Shown in pieces: positions 12,218-21,036 of a stretch of 64,000 bases of DNA. The stretch is taken from positions 3,475,001 through 3,539,000 of the forward strand of contig NZ_CP039740.1 in assembly GCF_005153485.1 (NCBI RefSeq), read 5' to 3'. A program made the position numbers and the translations under genes. The notes under the pieces are model-generated. The model did no database searches. It saw nothing but the letters and a program-made list of their open reading frames with translations, and was not told the DNA's origin. The DNA comes from Pseudolabrys sp. FHR47. Lineage in GTDB: Bacteria > Pseudomonadota > Alphaproteobacteria > Rhizobiales > Xanthobacteraceae. How positions within the stretch are numbered: the first letter of the stretch is position 1; each line of letters starts with the position of its first letter.

Positions 12218-12337
12218 ATGGACCCGAAGCTCACCATTCTGTTTCTGTTGATCGGCGCGATCCTGACCCTGTCGTCCTACGGCGACGGCATATTCGACCG
12301 TGTTCGCCAGCAGATCCGCGGCGCCTTCCGCCGCTAG
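12218..12337 (+). CDS. 39-residue small membrane protein
   Basis: A short frame with a good ribosome binding site (AAGGAAGCGACAA ahead of ATG 12218). The product starts MDPKLTILFLLIGAILTLSS, one predicted membrane helix, followed by a short basic tail (FDRVRQQIRGAFRR). The K/R-rich cytoplasmic tail with an outward-facing N-terminus, or the reverse, would suit a single-pass inner-membrane micro-protein. It has its own ~200-base upstream region. Its stop codon TAG overlaps the stop codon of the convergent methyltransferase gene in the tetranucleotide CTAG. Family unknown to me. Confidence 0.65.
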   Translation: MDPKLTILFLLIGAILTLSSYGDGIFDRVRQQIRGAFRR

Positions 12338-13101
12338 CCAGCGTCCTGCCCGGCCAGTGCCAGCGGCATGGCCTCGCGTAACACGGCCTCGGCGGCCGCG
12401 GACGGCTTGCCTGCATCGTCATTGAGGACGAGAGGCCCCAGGTCCGGCAGCCGCCCTGCTCCACCTTTGACGGCCCGCACCAGGATACGGATAGCCTCGG
12501 CCTCCAGCCGCGGCCTGACTTCCATCACGGTAATGTTGCCGAAAACCGGCGCCAGTGCCACCAGCACGGCATCGCGCACCGCCGCACGCCAGATCAGCGT
12601 CACTGTGCCGCGCGGCTTCAGCACCCAGGCCGCGCTCGCCAGCCAGCGCGCCAGCAGATCGCCGTCCGCGACATGCGCCAGACGCCGTCCGGCATCGGGC
12701 GAACTCTGCTGGCTCGCCGGATCGTTGAACGGTGGATTCATGAGGACGCGGTCGGCGCTTGCCTGCGCCAAGCCGAGCGCCGCGACGTCTTCGACATTGC
12801 CGGCGATGACCTGAACGCGCTCGCCCATGCCATTGCGGCCGGCATTCTCGCGCGCCAGTGCGGCCAGCGCCGGATCGATCTCGACCAAGGTCACGCGCAG
12901 GCCCGGCACCCGCCACGCCAGTGCCAGCCCCGCCCCGCCTATACCGGCGCCAAAATCGATCGCCATTTCTCCGGGCCGCCCGCCGGTCGCCGCCGCCAGC
13001 AGAATGGCGTCATGACCCACGCGGTGACCGCGCCTGGGCTGCAGCAGCCGCAGCCGGCCGCCGAGCACGGCGTCGTCTGTCGTTTCCGTTTCAGCGGTCA
13101 T
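12334..13101 (-). CDS. SAM-dependent methyltransferase, small-domain/TrmN6-like
   Basis: A 255-residue class I methyltransferase. Motif I is DFGAGIGGAGLALAWR, motif II is LVEIDPALAALARENA, and motif IV is NPPF (in VLMNPPFNDP), the signature of N6-adenine and related amino-group methylases such as YfiC/TrmN6, which modifies A37 of tRNA1-Val. The N-terminal RLRLLQPRRGHRVGHDAILL resembles the TrmN6 entry region, so tRNA is the likeliest substrate, but this is inference. ATG at 13101 overlaps the end of the DUF2007 gene by 11 bases, pointing to coupled translation. Confidence 0.85.
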   Translation of the reverse strand: MTAETETTDDAVLGGRLRLLQPRRGHRVGHDAILLAAATGGRPGEMAIDFGAGIGGAGLALAWRVPGLRVTLVEIDPALAALARENAGRNGMGERVQVIAGNVEDVAALGLAQASADRVLMNPPFNDPASQQSSPDAGRRLAHVADGDLLARWLASAAWVLKPRGTVTLIWRAAVRDAVLVALAPVFGNITVMEVRPRLEAEAIRILVRAVKGGAGRLPDLGPLVLNDDAGKPSAAAEAVLREAMPLALAGQDAG

Positions 13102-13321
13102 CGGGACGCAGCTCATGGCCGAGCCCGGCATCCATGAGCAGCCGGCGCGCGGCATCGAGTTCGTCGTCGGCTACCAGCACGCGGCGCGGCAGCACGCCGA
13201 GCGAGCCTTCGAGCACGCTCATATTCTGGTCGAGCACCATATGCGCGATATTGGCGCCATCGAGCAGCGCGGTCACGGCCGAGACCAGCACCGCGTCATT
13301 GGTGCGGACGATTTCTTTCAT
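13091..13321 (-). CDS. DUF2007 domain protein
   Basis: A 76-residue protein with the compact PII-like/ferredoxin-like fold expected of DUF2007: VRTNDAVLVSAVTALLDGANI, then DQNMSVLEGSLGVLPRRVLV, then DELDAARRLLMDAGL. The role is unknown; it is likely a regulatory or ligand-sensing domain. ATG at 13321 starts 2 bases after the stop codon of the upstream glycosyltransferase gene, and the downstream methyltransferase start overlaps its end. The three genes therefore form one operon. Confidence 0.85.
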   Translation of the reverse strand: MKEIVRTNDAVLVSAVTALLDGANIAHMVLDQNMSVLEGSLGVLPRRVLVADDELDAARRLLMDAGLGHELRPDDR

Positions 13322-13323
13322 CG

Positions 13324-14322
13324 TCAGCGATCCGCTCTCCGCCGTTCTTCTCCCGGCGCACGGTGGTTGAGATAGGCGAGCAGCTTCATCTCGCGCCGGC
13401 CGCGCGACACGGTGTCGAGCACGAGGCCGACGGCAATCGACAGGAAGGCGAGCAGCATCAGGCCCATCGCCAGGATGGCGGTCGGCAGCCGCGGCACCAG
13501 GTGGGTCTCGAGGAAGGTGATGACGATCGGGATGGCCAGCGCAATCGAGATCAGCGCCAACACGGCGCCGGCGGCGCCAAAGAAAGAAAACGGCCGCTCG
13601 CTGCGGTAAAGTTGCACGATGGTCCACAGGATGCGGAAACCATCACGCCAGGTATTGAGCTTCGACGCCGAGCCTTCAGGCCGCGCGTAATAGGGCGTCT
13701 TCACTTCGGCCGCGGCAAGGCCGAGTTCGAGCGCGTGAACCGTCAGTTCGGTCTCGATCTCGAAACCGCCCGACAACATCGGGAACGATTTGACGAAACG
13801 GCGTGAGAACACGCGGTAGCCCGACAGCATGTCGTTAAAGGTCGGACCGAACACGGTGGCGACGAAGGTGGTCAGCAGCCAGTTGCCGGTGCGGTGGCCG
13901 GCGCGATAGGCGGCCACCTCCTGATCGACACGCTGGCCGACCACCATGTCGAGATGGTCGCGCAGCAAAAGGTCGATCATCTTCGGCGCGCTCGGCGCGT
14001 CATAGGTCGCATCGCCGTCGACCAGCACGTAGATATCGGCCTCGACGTCGCTGAACATGCGGCGCACCACGAAGCCCTTGCCCTGGTGCATCTCCTTGCG
14101 CACCACCGCCCCGGCCGCACGCGCAAGCGCCGCGGTGTCATCGGATGAATTGTTGTCAAAGACATAGATGACGGCGTCGGGCAGCGCCGCCCTGAAATCG
14201 GCGACCACCTTGGCGACCGCCGCCGCTTCGTTGTAACAGGGCACAAGCACGGCGACCCGGAGGGCCTGCCGCGCCGCGGTATCCTCTGCGCCCATCGCGG
14301 TACCGCTCGTGCGTTCGTCCAT
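13324..14322 (-). CDS. Family 2 glycosyltransferase, polyprenyl-phosphate sugar synthase type
   Basis: A 332-residue GT-A enzyme with two C-terminal membrane helices (about 245-270 and 285-308). It has VAVLVPCYNEAAAVAKVV at the nucleotide-sugar site, FDNNSSDDT, and VDGDATYDA as the DXD-type metal motif. This plan matches DPM1/Alg5-like enzymes that load a hexose onto a polyprenyl phosphate. The sugar cannot be read from the sequence. It is first in the operon with DUF2007 and the methyltransferase. It is divergent from ispB, which makes the polyprenyl chain, a loose functional link. Confidence 0.87.
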   Translation of the reverse strand: MDERTSGTAMGAEDTAARQALRVAVLVPCYNEAAAVAKVVADFRAALPDAVIYVFDNNSSDDTAALARAAGAVVRKEMHQGKGFVVRRMFSDVEADIYVLVDGDATYDAPSAPKMIDLLLRDHLDMVVGQRVDQEVAAYRAGHRTGNWLLTTFVATVFGPTFNDMLSGYRVFSRRFVKSFPMLSGGFEIETELTVHALELGLAAAEVKTPYYARPEGSASKLNTWRDGFRILWTIVQLYRSERPFSFFGAAGAVLALISIALAIPIVITFLETHLVPRLPTAILAMGLMLLAFLSIAVGLVLDTVSRGRREMKLLAYLNHRAPGEERRRADR

Positions 14323-14449
14323 TGCCGCCCCTGTTCCCGACCTCGTGACTCGGCGGGTCTTGCTGCTTTAGCACAGCGTTTCTATGCTCGCCTTTGCCCG
14401 CCGTCGAGGGCCGGAAATTCCGCCCTAAGTGCCTCAAGGAGAATGCGTC

Positions 14450-15457
14450 TTGGCCGTTGTGGTCCCCTTTGAAAATCCGCAGGCCTCGATCGAGCGGCTG
14501 GTCCGCCAGCTCGCCCCGGCGATGGAGCGCGTCAACGCGACGATTCTCGACCGCACCGGCTCCGACGTCACCATGATCCCCGAAGTCGCCAACCACCTGA
14601 TCTCATCGGGCGGTAAAAGGCTGCGGCCGATGCTGACGCTCGCGATGGCGCAGCTCACCGGCTACAGCGGCGACGGCCACATCAAGCTCGCCGCCGCCGT
14701 GGAATTCATGCACACCGCGACGCTGCTGCACGACGACGTCGTCGACCAGAGCGATATGCGCCGCGGCAAGCAGGCCGCGCGGATGCTGTGGGGCAATGAG
14801 GCCAGCGTGCTGGTCGGCGACTTCCTGCTCGGCCAGGCTTTCAAGATGATGGTCGAGGTCGGCAATCTCACGGCTCTCGACATTCTCTCGTCGGCCGCCG
14901 CGGTGATCGCCGAGGGCGAGGTGATGCAGCTTGGCGCCGCCAAGAACACCGCGACCAACGAAGACGAATACATGGCCGTGATCCGCGGCAAGACCGCCGA
15001 ACTGTTCGCGGCGGCCTGCGAGGTCGGCCCGGTGCTCGCCGGCCGCGACAAGGCGGCGATCGCCGCCTGCCGCTCCTATGGCATGAATCTCGGCATCGCC
15101 TTCCAGCTCGTCGATGACGCGCTCGACTACGGCGGCAAGTCGGCCAAGCTCGGCAAGAATGTCGGCGACGATTTCCGCGAGGGCAAGATTACGCTGCCTG
15201 TGGTGCTGTCATTCCGCCGCGGCTCGGACAGCGAGCGCGCGTTCTGGAATCGCACGCTCGGCGAAGGCAAGATCGAGGACGGCGACCTCGACCACGCCAT
15301 CGGCCTGATGACCAAGCATCACGCCATCGAGGACACGCTCGGCCGCGCCCGGCACTACGGCGCGATCGCCACCGAAGCGCTGGCGCTGGTACCGGACTGC
15401 GAGATCAAAACGGCGCTGGAAGAGACCGTCGCGTTCTGCATCGCGCGGGCGTATTGA
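14450..15457 (+). CDS. ispB: Octaprenyl/polyprenyl diphosphate synthase
   Basis: A trans-polyprenyl synthase of 335 residues that elongates farnesyl diphosphate with isopentenyl diphosphate for the ubiquinone side chain. The first Asp-rich motif is LLHDDVVDQSDMRRG and the second is LVDDALDYGG; the KRLRP motif (SSGGKRLRP) binds IPP. I chose TTG at 14450 because AAGGAG lies 8 bases upstream and the product then starts MAVVVPFENPQ, as family members do; a GTG at 14429 lies upstream of that ribosome site. Chain length (about C40-C50) cannot be fixed from sequence. Divergent from the glycosyltransferase gene. Confidence 0.94.
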   Translation: MAVVVPFENPQASIERLVRQLAPAMERVNATILDRTGSDVTMIPEVANHLISSGGKRLRPMLTLAMAQLTGYSGDGHIKLAAAVEFMHTATLLHDDVVDQSDMRRGKQAARMLWGNEASVLVGDFLLGQAFKMMVEVGNLTALDILSSAAAVIAEGEVMQLGAAKNTATNEDEYMAVIRGKTAELFAAACEVGPVLAGRDKAAIAACRSYGMNLGIAFQLVDDALDYGGKSAKLGKNVGDDFREGKITLPVVLSFRRGSDSERAFWNRTLGEGKIEDGDLDHAIGLMTKHHAIEDTLGRARHYGAIATEALALVPDCEIKTALEETVAFCIARAY

Positions 15458-15472
15458 CGCCCCCGCGAGCGA

Positions 15473-15769
15473 CTACTTCGTGATCGTGTAGCCGGTCTCG
15501 GGCTGGCGCATGAGCTGCAAGCGGATGAACGGATCGGGATCCTGACCAATATAGCGGCTGCCGTAGTAAACGGCCGGCGAGCAGCCATTCGGCTGCGGTT
15601 CGCCATTGAACCAGATGCCGCGCAAGGTCGGGCCGCCGTAATTGTCCTGACAGACGGAGCGGGCCACCTTCATCTTCTTCTTGGCTTTGGCTGCGAAGGC
15701 CGGTTCGGTAACCGAGGCGCCGAACACGGCAAGACCTGTCGCAACAATCGCCAGCCACCGCCAGTTCAT
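15473..15769 (-). CDS. Small secreted protein of unknown function
   Basis: A 98-residue protein with a clear signal peptide (MNWRWLAIVATGLAVFGAS, cleavage near AFA-AKA), then a Lys-rich stretch (KAKKKMK) and a short mature domain with two cysteines (SVCQDNYGGP and PNGCSP), which could form a disulfide in the periplasm. I do not recognise a family. It converges with ispB, 16 bases from its stop codon. Confidence 0.75.
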   Translation of the reverse strand: MNWRWLAIVATGLAVFGASVTEPAFAAKAKKKMKVARSVCQDNYGGPTLRGIWFNGEPQPNGCSPAVYYGSRYIGQDPDPFIRLQLMRQPETGYTITK

Positions 15770-15848
15770 GGAATTTCTCCGTTAGGAACGCCGCCGCTGT
15801 ACCGGCAAATCAGGCAGGCGGCAACAGTTCCCGTCAATCGCGGGGAAT

Positions 15849-16727
15849 TCAAGGCGTCCGGTTCAGAACTGTCGCGGCCGCCCACCACTCGGGATGCCAT
15901 GCGGCAAGGTGCGATTCGCCAGCCTGCGCCTCGGCTTCCGTCGCGAACAACGCAAAGCAGGTGGCGCCCGAGCCTGACATGCGTGCGAGCCGGATGCCGG
16001 GCAGTGCCTCAAGCGCAGTCAGCACTTCGCCGATTACCGGCGCGCAGGCGAGCGCAGGCGCGGTGAGATCATTGCCGTGGCTTTTCAGAAATTCGATCAG
16101 GCCGGCGGCGTCATGTGGAATATCGCCGAGAGCGCGGCCATCCTTTGGCAGGCCGGCTTTGGCCAACGCCGCGAAGACATCGCGCGTCGATACACCGACG
16201 CGCGGATTGACCAGCAGCGCCGGCAATTCCGGCAGGTCGAGCGGCGGCGACAGCCGCTCGCCGACGCCGGTCATGACGCAGGCATGCGACACGAAACACA
16301 CCGGCACATCCGCGCCGACGCGCAAAGCCGCTGTCATCAATCGCGCGTCATCGAATGAGATGCCGTTGTGACGCGCCAGCAGACGAAGCGCCGCCGCCGC
16401 ATCGGCCGAACCGCCACCGACGCCGCCGGCCACGGGAATATGCTTATCGAGACGGAAGCGCCCGCCTTTCAGACCCGGCACCAGGGCGCCGAGCGCGTTG
16501 ACGGCCTTGAGGACGAGATTGTCGGTCGCCGCATCGATGGCGCCGGCAAACGGCCCGGTGATGTCGAGCGACGTATGCACCGCCGGCTCGAGCGTCAGCG
16601 TGTCGGCGATGTCGGCAAAGACGACCAGGCTTTCAAGCTCGTGATAGCCGTCAGTGCGCCGCCCGGTAATGCGCAGCGTCAGATTGATCTTGGCGCGGGC
16701 AGTTTGGGTGAGATGACCTGATATCAA
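15849..16727 (-). CDS. ispE: 4-diphosphocytidyl-2-C-methyl-D-erythritol kinase
   Basis: A 292-residue GHMP kinase of the MEP isoprenoid pathway; it phosphorylates CDP-methylerythritol. The ATP loop PVAGGVGGGSADAAAAL is present, with the substrate motif ARAKINLTLRITGRRTDGYHE at the N-terminus, and MSGSGATCFALF near the C-terminus. The best start is TTG at 16727 since no ATG or GTG precedes the conserved AKINL region in frame. It fits the neighbouring ispB gene, since both feed prenyl diphosphate synthesis, although they are not in one operon. Confidence 0.94.
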   Translation of the reverse strand: MISGHLTQTARAKINLTLRITGRRTDGYHELESLVVFADIADTLTLEPAVHTSLDITGPFAGAIDAATDNLVLKAVNALGALVPGLKGGRFRLDKHIPVAGGVGGGSADAAAALRLLARHNGISFDDARLMTAALRVGADVPVCFVSHACVMTGVGERLSPPLDLPELPALLVNPRVGVSTRDVFAALAKAGLPKDGRALGDIPHDAAGLIEFLKSHGNDLTAPALACAPVIGEVLTALEALPGIRLARMSGSGATCFALFATEAEAQAGESHLAAWHPEWWAAATVLNRTP

Positions 16728-16875
16728 AAGCGCTGCGCTCCGTCCTTGTCCCGGGCGCGGTGCAACGTGAAACGTTGCGCCGCAGAACCGGGACCTTAGC
16801 GCACTCGGTGTTTGGAATGGCCCCGGATCAGCGTCGCATCACTTCGTGCTGCAACGCGTCCGGGGCAAGAAGACA

Positions 16876-18939
16876 TCACCCGCCGTTGCCGGGCTTGACC
16901 GTCGCCGGCTTCTCGGAGGAATTGGCCTGCGACGTCGTCTCGTCCGGCAGGCCGGTGCGCAGCTTTTCCAGAATCTTCGGCAGTTCTTCCGGATCGGGCT
17001 TGAGATCGCGCGCGTGATTCCACTGGAAGGTCGCTTCCAGCTTGCGGCCGATGCGCCAGTAGGCATCGCCAAGATGATCGTTGATGGTCGGATCCTCGGG
17101 CTTCAAGCCGATCGCGCGCTCGAGCTCCTTGGTCGCTTCCTCGTAATTGCCGAGGCGGTAATAGGCCCAGCCGAGCGAGTCGACGATGTAGCCATCATCC
17201 GGCCGCTGCGCGACGGCCTTTTTGATCATCTCCATGCCCTGATCGAGATTGACGCCCTGATCGATCCAGGAATAGCCGAGATAGTTGAGAACGTGCGGCT
17301 GGTCCGGGTACAGCTCGAGCGCCTTCTTCAGATCGGCTTCGGCTTTCGGCCATTGCTTGGAGCGCTCGTAGCAGATGCCGCGGAAATAGAAGACGGTCCA
17401 GTTGGCTTTCTCCGGCTTTCCGATCAGGTCGATCGCCTTCGAATAAGCCTCGCCGCATTCGGCGAACTTCTTGTGGCCGCGCAGCAGATTGCCGAGCGCG
17501 AGCGTCGCCTCGAGGTCCTTAGGATCGTCCTTGAGCAGTTCTTCAAGGCGCTTCTGCGCTTCCTCGCTGCGTTCGAGCGCATCGAGATCGGCGGCCATCT
17601 GGATCGAGGCGTTCCGGTGCAACGGCGAAGCGTGCGGAATGCGCTCATAAATCTTGATCGCCATGTCCGGCTTTTTCATCGCCTCATAGAGATCGGCGAG
17701 CGACAGCAGCGCGAGTTCGTGCTGCGGGGCCAGATGCAGCGACAGCTGGAGATAAACGAGACCGAGGTCTTCGCCGCCGCGGCGGCCGAGCGAAGCGCCG
17801 AGGCCGTAGAGCGCTTCGGCCGCGCCGGCCTGCGCATTGGTGACCATCAGCGGAATGGTGCCGGCCTTGGCGGTGCCGCCACGTGGCGCATCGCCTTCGT
17901 TGAGTTTGGCGATGGTCTTGGCGTCGGCGACGCCATCGGCTTTCAGCCCGTTGCGCGATTGGAATTCGCGCAAAGCGGTCACCGTCTGCGCCCCGAACCG
18001 GCCGTCCGCGGCTAGACCGAGGCGCGTCTGCAGGGCAGTGACGTCCGCCCCGCTCGCGCCGCGCGACAGAACGCGATTGGCGGCGAGCTGCGGCACGCTG
18101 GCCTTGGACTCGGCGGGCTTGGCATTGTCGGCGGGCTTGAGCTTGCTCATCGCCTCGACGACGAGCGGATGACGCGGCAGCACCTTGTCGAAAGCCGTAA
18201 AGACCGCGAGCGCTTCCTCGGCCGACCGGTTGCGCGACAGCCAGCCGCCATAGGCCTCGACGACACGCAGCGCCGAGGAATCGAGCTTGTAGGCCCGCTC
18301 GAAGCGCTTGCCCGCTTCTTTGGCGTCGCCGGCAGCGTCGAGAATGAGGCCGGCATGCAGATCCTTGAAGATGCCATACCATTCGGGGCCGGTCAGACGA
18401 TCGATCGTCGCCACCGCGCCCTTGGCGTCGCCGGCGCCGGCATAGCTCCACGCCGACAGCAGCGCCGCGGTAAGGTCCGTGATCGGGCCGCGCACCGATT
18501 GCGTGAGATTGCGCCGCGCCGTGGCGAAATGGCCGATCTTGAGGTCATGCACACCCAGCACGAGACGGGCGGCGCGATCGGTCTTGCTCGTCTGGACGAT
18601 ACGCTCGGCGAACTTCACGGCTTCGCCGACATCGCCGCCGACCAATAAAGACACGAAAGCGCGATCGAGCAGCTCGGCGTTCTTGGGGTCGCGCCGCAGC
18701 GCCGCCCGATAAAAAGCGGCGGCAGCCAGCGCATCCTGTTGGCGGCCGGCATGGCGGGCGGCGAGATAGCTGCCCGACGCGGTGAGCCCCGACAGATCGA
18801 TCTGGCCGTTAGGCGCGGGCGGCCGTGAGGCCTGGGCGGTGGCCGAAGCCGGTACGGCAATGACGGAAGCAGCCGCGAAAGCAGCAACGGCGGCGCCCGC
18901 CGCGACAGCCCGGAACCGGCTCGATGATTTCACTGGCAT
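16876..18939 (-). CDS. Exported TPR protein with an inserted peptidoglycan-binding domain
   Basis: A 687-residue protein. Residues 1-36 look like a signal peptide (hydrophobic AAGAAVAAFAAASVIAVPASA). Two TPR blocks follow, at about 55-265 and 370-670. Between them, residues 289-347 match a PG_binding_1 domain: LSRGASGADVTALQTRLGL, DGRFGAQT, FQSRNGLKADG, AKTIAKL. TPR arrays bind partner proteins; the middle domain could tether the protein to the cell wall. Such proteins are usually described as TPR only, so the insertion is notable. ATG at 18939 is preceded by a short GGAG and gives the signal peptide; the frame extends further but adds a non-homologous stretch. The C-terminus is Thr/Gly-rich (PATVKPGNGG). 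Confidence 0.85.
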   Translation of the reverse strand: MPVKSSSRFRAVAAGAAVAAFAAASVIAVPASATAQASRPPAPNGQIDLSGLTASGSYLAARHAGRQQDALAAAAFYRAALRRDPKNAELLDRAFVSLLVGGDVGEAVKFAERIVQTSKTDRAARLVLGVHDLKIGHFATARRNLTQSVRGPITDLTAALLSAWSYAGAGDAKGAVATIDRLTGPEWYGIFKDLHAGLILDAAGDAKEAGKRFERAYKLDSSALRVVEAYGGWLSRNRSAEEALAVFTAFDKVLPRHPLVVEAMSKLKPADNAKPAESKASVPQLAANRVLSRGASGADVTALQTRLGLAADGRFGAQTVTALREFQSRNGLKADGVADAKTIAKLNEGDAPRGGTAKAGTIPLMVTNAQAGAAEALYGLGASLGRRGGEDLGLVYLQLSLHLAPQHELALLSLADLYEAMKKPDMAIKIYERIPHASPLHRNASIQMAADLDALERSEEAQKRLEELLKDDPKDLEATLALGNLLRGHKKFAECGEAYSKAIDLIGKPEKANWTVFYFRGICYERSKQWPKAEADLKKALELYPDQPHVLNYLGYSWIDQGVNLDQGMEMIKKAVAQRPDDGYIVDSLGWAYYRLGNYEEATKELERAIGLKPEDPTINDHLGDAYWRIGRKLEATFQWNHARDLKPDPEELPKILEKLRTGLPDETTSQANSSEKPATVKPGNGG

Positions 18940-19245
18940 TGCTCCGATGGGCGATCGCGCGAAATGCCGCGCTGACTCGCGAAGGTCAGATTCAGAATGA
19001 CCCGTTTGCGCCGCAACCGCAAGAATTGCCGCGTCGCACGCCCGGGTCCCGGGGCGCAGCTTGAATACCTTGGTGTGGCAGCAGGATGGCCGGTGCCCTG
19101 TGGCCGTCATCACAACCGAGATGACCGCGGCCGGACTGCCCGCTGCACGCTCAAGGCACACGGTAAAATGCTACAATTACAACTATATATGCCGGACTGC
19201 CGCCACCGGAACACACCACCTCCGGCGCCGGCCGACGCGCTTCGC

Positions 19246-20895
19246 TCACATCCCCGAATAGTTCGGCCCGCCCGAGCCTTCCGGCGGCACCCAGGTGATG
19301 TTCTGGTTCGGGTCCTTGATGTCGCAGGTTTTGCAGTGGACGCAGTTCTGCGCGTTGATGACGAACTTCGGATTGCCCGCCTCTTCGACCCATTCATAGA
19401 CCCCGGCCGGGCAATAGCGCGTCGACGGGCCGGCGAACACGTCGTGCTCCGACGATTTCTGCAAGGCCATGTCCTTGACCTTGAGATGCGGCGGCTGGTC
19501 TTCCTCGTGATTGGTGTTCGACAGGAATACCGATGACAGACGATCGAAGGTGATCTTGCCGTCCGGCTTGGGATACTCAATCGGCGTCGACTCGGCGGCA
19601 GGCTTCAGCGATGCGTAGTCCGGCTTGCCATGGCCTTGCGTGCCGAACAGCGAGAAGCCGAACGTATTGGTCCACATGTCGAGACCGCCGAGCGCGATGC
19701 CGATATAGGTGCCGAACTTGGACCACAGCGGCTTGGCATTGCGCACGCGCCAGAGGTCCTTGCCGATCTTCGAATTGCGCCAGCCGCTCTCGTAATCGTC
19801 GAGCGTGTCCTGCGCACGGCCGGCGGCCAGTGCCGAAGCCGCCGCTTCCGCCGCCATCATGCCGGACAGGATGGCGTTATGGCTGCCCTTGATGCGCGGC
19901 ACATTCATGAAGCCGGCGTCGCAGCCGATCAGCGCGCCACCCGGGAAAACGAGCTTCGGCACCGACTGATAGCCGCCTTCGGTCAAGGCGCGCGCTCCGT
20001 AGGACAAACGCTTGCCGCCCTCGAATGTGTCGCGCACCAGCGGATGCGTCTTGAAGCGCTGGAACTCCTCGAATGGCGAGAGATACGGATTCTTGTAGTT
20101 GAGATGAACCACGAAGCCGACAGACACGAGGTTGTCGTCGAAGTGATAGAGGAACGAGCCGCCGCCGGTCGAACCATCGAGCGGCCAGCCGAATGAATGT
20201 TGCACAAGGCCCTTCTTGTGCTTCTCCGGCGCGATCTGCCACAATTCCTTGAGACCGATGCCGAACTTCTGGGGTTCGCGGCCTTCGCCGAGATTGAATT
20301 TGGCGAGCAATTGCTTGCCGAGATTGCCGCGCGCGCCTTCGGCGAACAATGTGTACTTGGCGCGCAGCTCCATGCCGCGCGTAAAGTTGGCGTTCGGTTC
20401 GCCGTTCTTGCCGATGCCCATGTCGCCGGTGGCAACGCCGACCACTGCGCCGTTGTCGTCATAGAGAACCTCGGCCGCGGCGAAGCCCGGATAGATCTCG
20501 ACGCCGAGCCCTTCGGCCTTGGTGCCGAGCCAGCGGCAGACATCGCCGAGCGAGACGATGTAGTTGCCGTGATTGCCCATCAGCGGCGGCATCATGATAT
20601 TCGGCAGGCGCAGCGAGCCGGCATGGCCCAGGAAATAGAAGCGGTCGTCGGCGACCGGCGTCTTGATCGGCGTGTCTTCGGAGCGCCAGTCCGGCAGCAG
20701 GGCATCGAGCCCCGCCGGATCGATCACCGCGCCGGACAGGATATGCGCGCCGACCTCGGAGCCCTTCTCGACCACGACCACGGACAGGTCGGCATTGACC
20801 TGCTTGAGGCGGATGGCGGCGGCGAGGCCGGCGGGACCTGCGCCCACCACCACGACGTCGAATTCCATGGCCTCTCGGGCGGGTAGGTCGGTCAT
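19246..20895 (-). CDS. Electron transfer flavoprotein-ubiquinone oxidoreductase
   Basis: A 549-residue ETF-QO that moves electrons from ETF to ubiquinone at the membrane, linking fatty-acid and amino-acid oxidation to the respiratory chain. FAD is bound by VVVVGAGPAGLAAAIR at the N-terminus. The [4Fe-4S] cluster domain is at the C-terminus: RYCPAGVYEW and NCVHCKTCDIKDP, giving the C-x(n)-CxxCxxC pattern. Length fits the family. ATG at 20895 has an AGGAGG site at a 6-base spacing. A promoter-like element shared with petA lies upstream at 20969-20997. Confidence 0.96.
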   Translation of the reverse strand: MTDLPAREAMEFDVVVVGAGPAGLAAAIRLKQVNADLSVVVVEKGSEVGAHILSGAVIDPAGLDALLPDWRSEDTPIKTPVADDRFYFLGHAGSLRLPNIMMPPLMGNHGNYIVSLGDVCRWLGTKAEGLGVEIYPGFAAAEVLYDDNGAVVGVATGDMGIGKNGEPNANFTRGMELRAKYTLFAEGARGNLGKQLLAKFNLGEGREPQKFGIGLKELWQIAPEKHKKGLVQHSFGWPLDGSTGGGSFLYHFDDNLVSVGFVVHLNYKNPYLSPFEEFQRFKTHPLVRDTFEGGKRLSYGARALTEGGYQSVPKLVFPGGALIGCDAGFMNVPRIKGSHNAILSGMMAAEAAASALAAGRAQDTLDDYESGWRNSKIGKDLWRVRNAKPLWSKFGTYIGIALGGLDMWTNTFGFSLFGTQGHGKPDYASLKPAAESTPIEYPKPDGKITFDRLSSVFLSNTNHEEDQPPHLKVKDMALQKSSEHDVFAGPSTRYCPAGVYEWVEEAGNPKFVINAQNCVHCKTCDIKDPNQNITWVPPEGSGGPNYSGM

Positions 20896-20968
20896 CAAGG
20901 CCTCCTGAAGGGGGCGAATGGCGCGAAAACCACGGTCCTCACCCCCGAAACGCAGTTCATAACGCTTC

Positions 20969-20997
20969 TATTGACCATTTTTGCACAGCGTGGGCAA
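20969..20997 (-). promoter_or_regulatory. Candidate promoter of the ETF-QO gene, shared element
   Basis: On the minus strand this reads TTGCCC, then 17 bases, then TCAATA, followed by GAAGCG. A similarly spaced element, TTGCGC-N16-TCAATAGAAC, lies ahead of petA (53189-53216). The shared core is GTCAATAGAA. The -10 is poor for a sigma-70 hexamer, so the shared core could also be an operator. Confidence 0.3.
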
Positions 20998-21036
20998 TCG
21001 GCAGAGCGCCATATTTCCGTGTGCTATAGTGCGGCG

